From Candidatus Uhrbacteria bacterium (GTDB lineage Bacteria > Patescibacteriota > Patescibacteriia > UBA9934), in the NCBI GenBank assembly GCA_003518105.1, contig DOZH01000013.1:1-25412 (forward strand): a stretch of 25,412 nucleotides of DNA. Reading direction: 5' to 3'. This document shows, in pieces, positions 7,995 through 15,837 of this stretch. The translations under genes were made by a program, and so were the position numbers. Numbering within the stretch: the stretch's first letter is position 1; every line of letters begins with the position of its first letter. The notes under the pieces are model-generated. The model did no database searches. It was not told where the DNA came from and worked only from the letters and a program-made list of their open reading frames with translations.

Positions 7995-9233
7995 ATGCTC
8001 ATCACCTCTTTCCTTACTCGCGAACACAGTTTTCTCTCTACCCTCACCAAAGACGAACGCTACCTCTTGGCTGCTTCTTTTTTTCGCGCATTAGCGCAAC
8101 CATTCATCGTCACTTTCTTCGCTCTTTACCTCTGGCACGGTGCGCCAAACCAGGCCACACTTTTTACTTACTTCAGCAGTTATTTCCTAGGTATCATGCT
8201 CGGGTTTATTGTTAACAGTCTAGCTATCAGATCCGTCACTCCACGCCACATGTTAGTTTTCGGTATTTTTCTCGAAGGTCTATTACCACTTATTTTTATT
8301 CTCTGTGGGGTGGATATTAGTCACCTTGTAATTCTGGTGGGTTTAAGCGTTGGCCTAGCCGCCGGTCTCTATTGGGCCAACCACGGCTACCTCACGTCAT
8401 TAATCATCGAGCATACTAATCGCACAGCCTACGTCAGTCTCGAAACTGCCCTCATGGCCGCCGCTGGAATTATCGCGCCCATTATGGTTGGTGGCTGGTT
8501 ATCGCTCGCGCACTGGCTCAATCTCTTTTCGCTGACCACCAACTATAGCCTAGTCGCCTTCATTAATCTCTTCGTCCTGCTCCTCGGCGTCTACTACACC
8601 CTTAAACTCACGCCCGGACAAACACTCCACAAAACCTGGCGACTATTCGTTAAAAAGCCCACGAAAACCTGGCACATTTTTCGTGCCTTCGTCATTTTTG
8701 ATGGCATCGTCTCCGCTATCGACACTTCCATCCCCTTCCTCCTCATCCTCTATTTCTTTCGCGGTGAAGCAACCATTGGCAGCCTCAGCACCATCAGCGC
8801 TATAGTTGGCACCACCATGATTTACCTCATCGGTCGCCGCATCAGCAACCACCTCCGGGTATTCCGCGTCTGGCTCATTATCAGCTGCCTCACCGCGCTC
8901 CTCGTCAGTCTCTTCTTCTCACCTTGGGCCTTATTAGCCGCCATCTTCCTACGCAGTTTAATCGCCCCCTTTACCGCCAGCAGCATTAGCTATGTGGTCA
9001 TGAACGCTATTTCCAAACAAGCTAAAAATGACGAACAACAGCGCGCCATTTGCTTCCTTGATCGCGAGGTATTCTTGAACGCTGGCCGCTTGATTGTCCT
9101 CGTGCCGCTCATTTACATCGGTAGTCAATTGCCCTTAGTCGTACTCCGGGTTGGCTTTTTCATCTTTATTCTAGCTATCCTGGCCGAACTGCTTCTCCTC
9201 ACCAAAATCAACAAAGCTCTCACTCTTTCCTAA
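7995..9233 (+). CDS. MFS-type membrane transporter
   Basis: A 412-aa integral membrane protein with about 11-12 hydrophobic segments, the length and spacing of the major facilitator superfamily. A half-way cytoplasmic loop (about 205-220, rich in Lys/Arg: TWRLFVKKPTKTW) separates two six-helix halves. No classical motif that would give the substrate was seen; drug or metabolite export is a guess. It has its own promoter behind the 32-bp palindrome. The start is set by the -10 spacing and by the absence of a better ATG. Confidence 0.8.
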   Translation: MLITSFLTREHSFLSTLTKDERYLLAASFFRALAQPFIVTFFALYLWHGAPNQATLFTYFSSYFLGIMLGFIVNSLAIRSVTPRHMLVFGIFLEGLLPLIFILCGVDISHLVILVGLSVGLAAGLYWANHGYLTSLIIEHTNRTAYVSLETALMAAAGIIAPIMVGGWLSLAHWLNLFSLTTNYSLVAFINLFVLLLGVYYTLKLTPGQTLHKTWRLFVKKPTKTWHIFRAFVIFDGIVSAIDTSIPFLLILYFFRGEATIGSLSTISAIVGTTMIYLIGRRISNHLRVFRVWLIISCLTALLVSLFFSPWALLAAIFLRSLIAPFTASSISYVVMNAISKQAKNDEQQRAICFLDREVFLNAGRLIVLVPLIYIGSQLPLVVLRVGFFIFILAILAELLLLTKINKALTLS

Positions 9234-9238
9234 TTCTG

Positions 9239-9247
9239 TGCTACAGT
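9239..9247 (+). promoter_or_regulatory. Extended -10 TGCTACAGT
   Basis: TG-C-TACAGT ends 9 nt before the engB start. It begins 5 nt after the MFS stop, so engB is transcribed on its own. Confidence 0.65.
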
Positions 9248-9256
9248 GCTCCCACT

Positions 9257-9826
9257 ATGCCTGCAGTCTTCTTAAAAAGCGCCACCCTGCTCAGCCAACT
9301 TCCCGAGGGCAATAAGCCCCATATTGCCATTGTTGGCCGCAGTAACGTTGGTAAATCGACCCTCGTCAACCAACTAACCAAGCAAACCGCCCTCGCTCGC
9401 GTCAGTGCCAAACCAGGCCACACTCAGGCCATGAACGTCTACGAAGTGGACAAGCGTTACTATCTCATTGACCTCCCCGGCTTCGGCTACGCCAAAACCT
9501 CCAAAGTCCAACGCGTAGACTTCCAGGACATGATCGCCGACTATTTACGCGACACTGAACAACTCAAACTCGTCGTCCTCATTGTCGACGCCAGCATTCC
9601 GCCAACTGTTCTCGACCAAGAAATTTTTGCCTTCTTGGAAACCATGCAGCTCCCGATCGTCGTCGTCTTAAACAAAATCGACAAACTTTCCAAAAACGAA
9701 CTGGCCAAAGTCATTCCCGTCATGACACCAATCTTCCCTAATGTCACCTTTGTCCAGCATTCTTCCGTCCTCGGCAAGGGCCGCGGTGAACTTAACGAAG
9801 CTATCGAAAAAGCCCTCCGCGCCTAA
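9257..9826 (+). CDS. engB: Ribosome-biogenesis GTPase EngB (YsxC)
   Basis: A 189-aa single-domain TRAFAC GTPase that acts in assembly of the large ribosomal subunit. G1 GRSNVGKS at 27-34, G2 Thr in PGHTQ (T56), G3 DLPGFG at 72-77, G4 NKID at 139-142 and G5 around HSSVLGKG (168-174). Length is normal for the family. Its stop codon overlaps by 4 bp the stop codon of the convergent gene at 9823. Confidence 0.95.
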   Translation: MPAVFLKSATLLSQLPEGNKPHIAIVGRSNVGKSTLVNQLTKQTALARVSAKPGHTQAMNVYEVDKRYYLIDLPGFGYAKTSKVQRVDFQDMIADYLRDTEQLKLVVLIVDASIPPTVLDQEIFAFLETMQLPIVVVLNKIDKLSKNELAKVIPVMTPIFPNVTFVQHSSVLGKGRGELNEAIEKALRA

Positions 9827-10347
9827 ACTACGCCTACTTCTTGCTCTAACAAAGTTTTGATTTTTAAGGCCTCAGCCTCGTTGCTGCAGTTAGTAATAAT
9901 CATCTTTTTCGGCTTCAGCTTCTTAGTCTTGAACCACACAGCCACTTGATAACGGCTGCCCATCGTCGTTGATCGATTACCAAATACTACTGTCACTGGC
10001 TCTTCACTCACCGCAAAACTCTGAATATCCGACTGCTTATAGCGACGATGCCCCATCGGCACCAGTCCACGTACCGTCCACAACTCATGATTACTAATCC
10101 AACTCCGCCTATCACTCTGCAACATCCACAAGCCCCACAACGCAAACAATAAACCAACCAGCGCAAAGCCACTCCACATCACCACATCAAATCCCGAGCC
10201 AAATATCTGGCCACCATTAGCCACACGGTGCACCATCTGCGCCTTCTCGCTAAACAGCAATCCCACCCCAAAAATCACTAATAACGGGCCAAACACCCAT
10301 CTTCCCGGCCCTAGCAACGAAAATCGATACACTACAAATTTTTCCAT
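9823..10347 (-). CDS. Small two-TM membrane protein with a cytoplasmic domain
   Basis: A 174-aa protein. TM1 at about 17-33 and TM2 at about 55-76, then a soluble C-terminal half with alternating beta-type residues (about 80-174), as in small PH-like or DUF membrane proteins; the family is not recognised. The ATG at 10347 lies 9 nt after a minus-strand -10-like TATCAT, which shares DNA with the -10 of the divergent cobW-type gene. Convergent with engB, with overlapping stops. Confidence 0.7.
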   Translation of the reverse strand: MEKFVVYRFSLLGPGRWVFGPLLVIFGVGLLFSEKAQMVHRVANGGQIFGSGFDVVMWSGFALVGLLFALWGLWMLQSDRRSWISNHELWTVRGLVPMGHRRYKQSDIQSFAVSEEPVTVVFGNRSTTMGSRYQVAVWFKTKKLKPKKMIITNCSNEAEALKIKTLLEQEVGVV

Positions 10348-10356
10348 ATATTAATC

Positions 10357-10366
10357 ATGATACACT
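10357..10366. promoter_or_regulatory. Overlapping divergent -10 boxes
   Basis: On the minus strand TATCAT (10362-10357) is 9 nt from the start at 10347. On the plus strand TGATACACT (10358-10366) is an extended -10 facing the CobW-type gene. The two hexamers overlap, so the two genes may not fire at the same time. The plus side has a leader of about 50 nt that contains the array at 10379. Confidence 0.5.
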
Positions 10367-10378
10367 ACCACAGAGCCA

Positions 10379-10408
10379 CTACCAACTACTAACTACAAAC
10401 TACCAACT
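10379..10408 (+). repeat. ACTACCA heptamer array in a 5' leader
   Basis: CTACCAACTACTAACTAC, then AAACTACCAACT. It ends 13 nt before the ATG at 10422 and is on the sense strand of that gene. Its first 18 nt are identical to the arrays before the 607-aa gene and ftsX. Confidence 0.85.
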
Positions 10409-10421
10409 CTTACTTTATATT

Positions 10422-11381
10422 ATGCCCCGCATCCCCGTCACCATCCTAACCGGCTTCCTCGGCGCCGGCAAAACAACCCTCCTTAACCGCTTATTACAAG
10501 AGAACACCGACCAAAAATTCGCCGTCGTCGTCAACGAATTTGGCGACATCGGCTTGGACGGCTCCCTCCTCGACGGCGCCCAAAACGGCCTAGTCGAACT
10601 CAACGGCGGAGCTATCTGCTGTGCGGCCATGGGCGACACCGTCAAAGCCATCACCTCCCTCTTGGCTAGCGACAAAAACTTCGACCGCGTCATCATCGAA
10701 ACCACCGGCCTCGCTGATCCTCTCCCCCTCGCCAAAGCCTTTATTAACCGCCCCTCGCTGGAAAAAGCCTTCTCCTTAGACGCCATCACCACGCTCGTCG
10801 ACGCCAGCACACTCCTGGAACGCCTAATCGACACGGAGGAAGCTGTAAAACAAATTGCTATTGCCGACATCATCGTTATCACCAAGTCAGATTTAGTCGA
10901 TGCGCAACGCTTAATGGATATTGGTAGCAAGATCACCGAGCTCAACCCGTCCGCCAAAATAATTATCGCCGTTAAAGGCGGCCTCCAGGTTAGCGAACTT
11001 TTCAACACGCCTCTCCCTGCGGACACCGAGCGCCTGCACGCCAAAGCCGCCGAGGCCCAAAAAAATAATGAGGGCCATAGTCACAGCGACATCACCTCTA
11101 TTCACCTCCGCGAAACAGCGCCTCTTGATCTCGCCAAAGTCTCACGTTTTATTGGCGAATATCTCGTGGCTAACGGTGACCGCCTGCTCCGCTACAAAGG
11201 TATCTTCAGCATCAGCGGCCGCGCCGAACGCTTTGTCTTCCAAGGCGTCCAGTTCAACTTCGAGCTCCTCCCCGACCGCGCTTGGCTACCAAATGAAGAA
11301 CGTAAAAGCGACCTCATTCTCATTGGTACGCAAATTGAAAAAGCTGAGTTTTCATCAGCCTTTTCCGCTTGCACTATTTAA
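10422..11381 (+). CDS. CobW/COG0523 GTPase, putative metallochaperone
   Basis: A 319-aa G3E GTPase that would deliver or insert a metal such as Zn or Co. Walker A GFLGAGKT at 11-18; ETTGLADP at 93-100; a TKSD in place of NKxD; a short His region (GHSHS) before a C-terminal CobW_C domain (about 220-319). The family metal motif GCICC is GAICC here (63-67), so the first Cys of CxCC is Ala. This could change the metal or the affinity. The stop overlaps the stop of the convergent FG-GAP gene by 4 bp. Confidence 0.9.
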   Translation: MPRIPVTILTGFLGAGKTTLLNRLLQENTDQKFAVVVNEFGDIGLDGSLLDGAQNGLVELNGGAICCAAMGDTVKAITSLLASDKNFDRVIIETTGLADPLPLAKAFINRPSLEKAFSLDAITTLVDASTLLERLIDTEEAVKQIAIADIIVITKSDLVDAQRLMDIGSKITELNPSAKIIIAVKGGLQVSELFNTPLPADTERLHAKAAEAQKNNEGHSHSDITSIHLRETAPLDLAKVSRFIGEYLVANGDRLLRYKGIFSISGRAERFVFQGVQFNFELLPDRAWLPNEERKSDLILIGTQIEKAEFSSAFSACTI

Positions 11382-14170
11382 TCACCTAATGAATCTCCCG
11401 GATTCACCACATCGGTAAAGCTATTTGGGTCATAGTCAACTTCTCCATTGATTATCGGACCAAAGCTATAGCTCGCAAACAAAGCATCTGAAATGTCGTC
11501 GACCTTTGTATTCCAGTCATTCCCATACAATACTCTCGCCGCCGCTTCGGTCGTCACCCAGCGAAGTACTCCGCCCCGGTCTACAGCATAAACTTTATTG
11601 CCCGTAATAAATTTGACCATCTTTACCCCCGGCCGGTAAGTAACATTACTCCCAAGTTTAATCTTCGCCATGTCCGCTGCCGAAATTTTTGTTATACCTT
11701 CAAAGCTACTGTACCAAGTAAAGTACACACTCTCACTTGGGAAAGCATGACGATAACCATCAGCACTCAAAGCATAAACAACCGCGTCATAAGTAGTGGT
11801 TTCATCACCGTCACCACGAATCTTGATGAGCGTATCAAGCCTGACAGATCCTGGCCAATTCGCTACCAACGTTTCCGCCTCAGTCGCTACCTCGACCGAA
11901 CCTGTTGGCGTTTCCGGTATCACGATAGTTTCTAGTGGTACGTCGCCAGCCGCCTTCAGCAAATAAAACGGGTCGCTAATTCCAGTCGCCAAGACAGTCG
12001 CCAGATCAGTCCCCTCAACCTTCACTAATGCTTGACTAGTTGTCACAAAAGGCGCTGAAAACAAAGTCACTCCTTCGTTCGCTATATTAGATTTCATTAC
12101 CTTCCAGCTGGTACCCCCATCAGTCGACAAATAAATATTAACCGCGGGAATTATTCCAGTATATTGCCAAGTCACGCTTAAGTCATCACCCTCAACTATC
12201 TCTGTGGCAATCATTGGCGTCAACACCGTCACCGTTTTCACCGCCGTCGTGGCCGGGTTAACTATTACCTTAGAAGGATTATCATTATTCGTAATGGTAA
12301 TAGTCTGCACGGTTGTACCAGATAATGTGCCGTAGCTAGGCCTACCGATTGTCACGATCATGGTCTCATCAAGTTCATAAGTGAAGTCATCAAAGATCGT
12401 AAAACTTACGTCACCACTCGTTGAACCAACAGGAATAGTAATATTACCGTTAGCCAAAGTATAGTCCGTGCCGCCACCAGTCGCCGTACCAGAAACAGTA
12501 TATGGTACCGTCACCGTGTACGGAAAAGCCAAAGCTAGCTGCGCCGTAACCGTGCCCGACGCCACACTCTCAGCCACCGTCTGCGTAGCTGCCGACAATG
12601 ACACGGTCGGCGGCTGATAATACACAATGTAGAGAGCGCCGGCGTCAACAGCTCCATCATCGCTAAGTCTGCTACTAATCAATATGTCATTATAACCATC
12701 ATTATTAATATCTCCACCCGCACTGACACTATTACCAGACCTATCACTAGCAGCTTCTCCAGTATATTCAACAAACGTACTCAAACTAGCAGACACAAAC
12801 GTCTCAGCTTTACCATAAATCAAGTAAGCTGCTCCAGCATCAGACGCCGCATCATTATTTAATGGAGCACCGATCAAAAAGTCATCGTAACCGTCGGCGT
12901 TGATATCACCCGCCCTACTCACCGAATTACCTGCTGCATCACCAGCTGCTTCACCAGTAAACTCCACCGCCGTACTTAAACTCGCTGATGCTAAAGCGGC
13001 CGCTTGACCATAAATAAGATAAGCCGCTCCAGCCCCAGTCCCAGCGTCATCATTTGCTGCCGAAGCAATCAATATATCGTCGTATGTATCATTGTTAACA
13101 TCACCAGCCGAATCGATATTTATACCAGATGCATCTTCAGCAACTTCACCAGTGAACATTGCATCGGCTGTACTCAAGTTAGCAGAAGTAAAAGCTTCAG
13201 CTTTGCCGTAAAATAGGTAGGTTCGACCCAGGTTATTAGCCGCATAAGTCGCAGCAGAGATAAGCATGTCGCTATAACCATCATTATTGAAATCGCCACC
13301 TGAAATACTCACCCCAGCCCCGTCAGAAGTCGCTTCTCCAGCAAACTCAACGGCCGTACTTAAATTAGCCGACACCAAGTCTGCCGCTTGACCATAAATC
13401 AGATAGGCTGCACCCGCATTTAAGGCCGTGTCATCATTAGCCGTCGCACCAATCATGAAGTCATCGTAACCATCATTATTAACGTCACCTACTCCATTCG
13501 CCATGGCGCCAGCTGCGTCGTTCACAGCCTCACCAGTAAATTTAATAATCCCAGCCGCACCAAGACTTACCTGAGAAGCAAAAGTCTCTGCCTTACCGTA
13601 AATTAAATACGTTAAACCGTTGCCGACTCCAGGACCAGGTTGATAGGCGGTTATCAAAAAGTCGGCATAACCATCGTTATTAACATCCCCCGCTGGACCA
13701 ACGATCGTACCCGCATAATCGCTAGGTGCTTCACCGGTAAACTCTGACACCGTATTAGCACTTCCGCTCAAACTTTCAGAAGTCAAAACAGTTGACCTGC
13801 CATACACCAAATAGGCTGCGCCAGCATTCAAACCAGTATCATCATTAGTCTTCGAAGCTATCAAGAAATCATCGTAACCATCATTATTAACGTCGCCTGC
13901 AGTAATCGTCTTAAGACCAGTAGCATCAAGCGTCACCTCACCAGTCAATTCCGTAATATTCGCCGAACCCAAACTCACAGCCGTCACCGGCGCATCAGCC
14001 GCAACATTATTAATGCCAGCCGTATCTAACGACACCTGCCTAAGCCAACTCCGCAACGGCGACGAGCTCAAAATTATCACAGCTGCCAAGGCTACAAAAA
14101 CCGTTAATGCCGATCCGAATAAGACGATTCCCGTAAAACGGCTACTCTGACCACGCTGGTTGGTTGCCAT
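11378..14170 (-). CDS. Anchored surface protein: seven FG-GAP repeats, Calx-beta, CPR-type C domain
   Basis: A 930-aa protein from the ATG at 14170. A longer frame from GTG at 14230 would contain the promoter, so it is not used. An N-terminal TM or uncleaved signal (about 13-35) leads to seven FG-GAP repeats (DNA about 12640-13990), each with a Ca-binding loop such as GDVNNDGYDDFLI; seven blades make a complete beta-propeller, as in integrin alpha chains. A Calx-beta domain follows (about 520-632, ending in ITITNND). Then comes an Ig-like stretch. The C-terminal part (about 779-909: RHAFPSESVYFTWY, VTYRPGVKMVKF, VDRGGVLRWV) is a domain that I associate with secreted CPR proteins. A role in adhesion or host contact is inferred. 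Confidence 0.85.
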   Translation of the reverse strand: MATNQRGQSSRFTGIVLFGSALTVFVALAAVIILSSSPLRSWLRQVSLDTAGINNVAADAPVTAVSLGSANITELTGEVTLDATGLKTITAGDVNNDGYDDFLIASKTNDDTGLNAGAAYLVYGRSTVLTSESLSGSANTVSEFTGEAPSDYAGTIVGPAGDVNNDGYADFLITAYQPGPGVGNGLTYLIYGKAETFASQVSLGAAGIIKFTGEAVNDAAGAMANGVGDVNNDGYDDFMIGATANDDTALNAGAAYLIYGQAADLVSANLSTAVEFAGEATSDGAGVSISGGDFNNDGYSDMLISAATYAANNLGRTYLFYGKAEAFTSANLSTADAMFTGEVAEDASGINIDSAGDVNNDTYDDILIASAANDDAGTGAGAAYLIYGQAAALASASLSTAVEFTGEAAGDAAGNSVSRAGDINADGYDDFLIGAPLNNDAASDAGAAYLIYGKAETFVSASLSTFVEYTGEAASDRSGNSVSAGGDINNDGYNDILISSRLSDDGAVDAGALYIVYYQPPTVSLSAATQTVAESVASGTVTAQLALAFPYTVTVPYTVSGTATGGGTDYTLANGNITIPVGSTSGDVSFTIFDDFTYELDETMIVTIGRPSYGTLSGTTVQTITITNNDNPSKVIVNPATTAVKTVTVLTPMIATEIVEGDDLSVTWQYTGIIPAVNIYLSTDGGTSWKVMKSNIANEGVTLFSAPFVTTSQALVKVEGTDLATVLATGISDPFYLLKAAGDVPLETIVIPETPTGSVEVATEAETLVANWPGSVRLDTLIKIRGDGDETTTYDAVVYALSADGYRHAFPSESVYFTWYSSFEGITKISAADMAKIKLGSNVTYRPGVKMVKFITGNKVYAVDRGGVLRWVTTEAAARVLYGNDWNTKVDDISDALFASYSFGPIINGEVDYDPNSFTDVVNPGDSLGD

Positions 14171-14201
14171 AAATTGTAAGCTAATTTTCGCTAATGCTAG
14201 A

Positions 14202-14210
14202 ATTATAACA
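14202..14210 (-). promoter_or_regulatory. Perfect extended -10 TGTTATAAT
   Basis: TG-T-TATAAT on the minus strand, 31 nt upstream of the ATG at 14170. It is the best -10 in the window and drives the FG-GAP gene. Unlike many genes here, this one has a real leader (about 24 nt), without a clear Shine-Dalgarno. Confidence 0.65.
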
Positions 14211-14236
14211 CAAGCAGCAATTAGCACCACGCACTC

Positions 14237-15139
14237 TTACCCTGTAAAAAGTTCAGCCGCAAAACCAGGTGACTGCACTACCATCTGATCGGCATACATA
14301 ATCAAATAATCAAACCTAAATTCGGCCAGCATCACCTCCGGCTCCACAAAAAACAAACACGTCGTCAAAGCATCCGCCAACATCGTGGTCTCTGCCAACA
14401 CCCACACGGCGAGTATATTCCGCGGCGAGGTCAACGTTCGCGGGTCGACAATATGATGGTACTCTCCCCACTTACGCCTATTCCCCGCCGATCCACACAG
14501 GCTCCTGTTCCCCAGCTCGACCACGCCGATTACCTGCGCCGTATCTTCTGGATGTTCCAAGCCGACTCTCAATAACTCATTCGTTATACTTCGCTGAACC
14601 ATATCCCCACCAGCATCCACTGTAAACGAAGTTACTTGGAACGAAATAAGCAGCTCGGCTATCAAATCAACTAAGTAGCCCTTTCCCGCCGCCCCAAAGT
14701 CCAAAATTGCCGGTTGCTTCATGGTCAATCGCCATCCTCCATCATAATCGATTACGTCTTCCCATCTCAGCGGCTGCCTCAATAATCTCTTCTGTACCAA
14801 CGAGTACTCAGCGTCATAGCCAGCGTCGACCAACACCTGGCCGATCAGCGGCGTCACTGCGCCATCAGTTAATCTGTAAACCTTCTCATACAACGCCAAA
14901 AGCGGCTGGCCATCCGCTGGAACCGCATAAGTTCCCGCTTGCGTTGCCAACCGCTCAATCCAACCATCATGTCGGAAGCGCGAGTAATTTTTATCAAACT
15001 CCTCGATGCGCTCGTGAATAGCTCGTTCCAGCTCAAGCGAACTTGACAACCCTCCCCCAGCTATGGGGGAGCCGGAGGGGGCTTGATAGTCAATCATCCA
15101 ATGAGTTCCAATCGCCTCAAATACTAACTGTCGAACCAC
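14237..15139 (-). CDS. apbE: FAD:protein FMN transferase
   Basis: A 300-aa ApbE-family enzyme that attaches FMN to a Ser/Thr of exported flavoproteins. Visible family motifs: FEAIGTHW near the N terminus, FDKNYSRF, DFGAAGKGYLVD, VDAGGDM, HHIVDPRT (Mg/flavin site) and LADALTTCLFF. The start is the GTG at 15139, 4 nt after the stop of the upstream FMN-binding gene; the longer frame from TTG at 15193 would overlap that gene. No signal peptide is seen with this start. Copy C of the 36-nt palindrome lies in the gene (residues about 19-31), between the first strand and the helix ending in IEEFDKNYSRF, where homologs need no such insert. Confidence 0.93.
   Translation of the reverse strand: MVRQLVFEAIGTHWMIDYQAPSGSPIAGGGLSSSLELERAIHERIEEFDKNYSRFRHDGWIERLATQAGTYAVPADGQPLLALYEKVYRLTDGAVTPLIGQVLVDAGYDAEYSLVQKRLLRQPLRWEDVIDYDGGWRLTMKQPAILDFGAAGKGYLVDLIAELLISFQVTSFTVDAGGDMVQRSITNELLRVGLEHPEDTAQVIGVVELGNRSLCGSAGNRRKWGEYHHIVDPRTLTSPRNILAVWVLAETTMLADALTTCLFFVEPEVMLAEFRFDYLIMYADQMVVQSPGFAAELFTG
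15048..15083 (+). repeat. 36-nt palindromic element, copy C (antisense to apbE)
   Basis: Same arms as copy B (CTCCCCCA and TGGGGGAG, loop GCTA) with CC for AT in the spacer. Relative to apbE it is reversed and is read APSGSPIAGGG. Flanks CTTGACA (15042-15048) and CTTGATA (15082-15088) are a 6/7 direct repeat that overlaps the element edges. Confidence 0.9.
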
Positions 15140-15143
15140 ACTA

Positions 15144-15734
15144 CTAGACCTTCGCCTCAGCTTCGATCTTGTCCACAGCGTTATTAAAACCAATTGGCGT
15201 GAGCGATGAACCAGAAACCTTACCTAACTTAATATCACTGATTTTCTTACCAACCACCATCGTCTTATAGTTAGCGATAAAATCATTCTGCAATTTTAGC
15301 GAAATCGCCTGAGTCGTAGCGGCAGTCACCGTACTATCAACCACTACGTTATCCTTCAGGGTCAAAGTGACATTAATATGCTCAGCCCCACTTGGCGCTG
15401 TGTAATCGCCCACAGCCGTGTAAGTACCATCAGCAAACGTCGCATTGGTCTGTGTTACCGCCGCCGATCCTCCACCGCTTGTTGTCGTTGTCGCTACCAC
15501 TCCTTCATCATCAGTCTCCAACGCGTCATCTTCATATTCATCTTCATCTTCTTGAATGACCGCCACCTCACTACCAGTCGCTATTGGCGCCGTCTTGTCA
15601 TTCAAAGCCACTTCGTTCGTCGACTTATTCGACGCGTACACGATAACAGCTACTATCACCACAGCAACAATAGCCAAAATAATCGCTGGGGAAATAACTT
15701 TTTTCGCCCCCATCTCTGATTGATTCTCTTCCAT
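15144..15734 (-). CDS. Membrane-anchored FMN-binding-domain protein, likely ApbE substrate
   Basis: A 196-aa protein. A short cytoplasmic N terminus, one TM (about 14-34), a disordered acidic linker (EDEDEYEDD near 62-70) and Ser/Thr/Gly-rich part, and a C-terminal FMN-binding domain (about 105-196) that starts with FADGTYTAVGDY. The segment VSGSSLTPIGFNNAV near the C terminus fits the flavinylation motif, in which the Thr would carry FMN. It is next to apbE with a 4-nt gap, so the two form a modification pair facing the outside of the membrane. A minus-strand TGTTAAGAT lies 32 nt upstream of the ATG as a possible -10. Confidence 0.88.
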   Translation of the reverse strand: MEENQSEMGAKKVISPAIILAIVAVVIVAVIVYASNKSTNEVALNDKTAPIATGSEVAVIQEDEDEYEDDALETDDEGVVATTTTSGGGSAAVTQTNATFADGTYTAVGDYTAPSGAEHINVTLTLKDNVVVDSTVTAATTQAISLKLQNDFIANYKTMVVGKKISDIKLGKVSGSSLTPIGFNNAVDKIEAEAKV

Positions 15735-15780
15735 AAATTTAATTTTAAACTAACCTCAACGCCGCTATCTTAACAGAAAA

Positions 15781-15811
15781 TCCCCAGTCTCGGCAATGGC
15801 CAAACTGGGGA
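15781..15811 (-). terminator. Hairpin terminator after the 607-aa gene
   Basis: TCCCCAGT (15781-15788) and ACTGGGGA (15804-15811) form an 8-bp stem with a small inner GGC/GCC pair. On the minus strand TTTTC follows. It separates the 607-aa gene from the FMN-binding gene. Confidence 0.7.
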
Positions 15812-15837
15812 CTTCTTCATTTTTACTTCATGTCCTC

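Noticed and set aside
15140..15193. TTG start for apbE
   Set aside because: It would overlap the FMN-binding gene by 50 nt; GTG 15139 follows its stop by 4 nt and begins at the first conserved strand.
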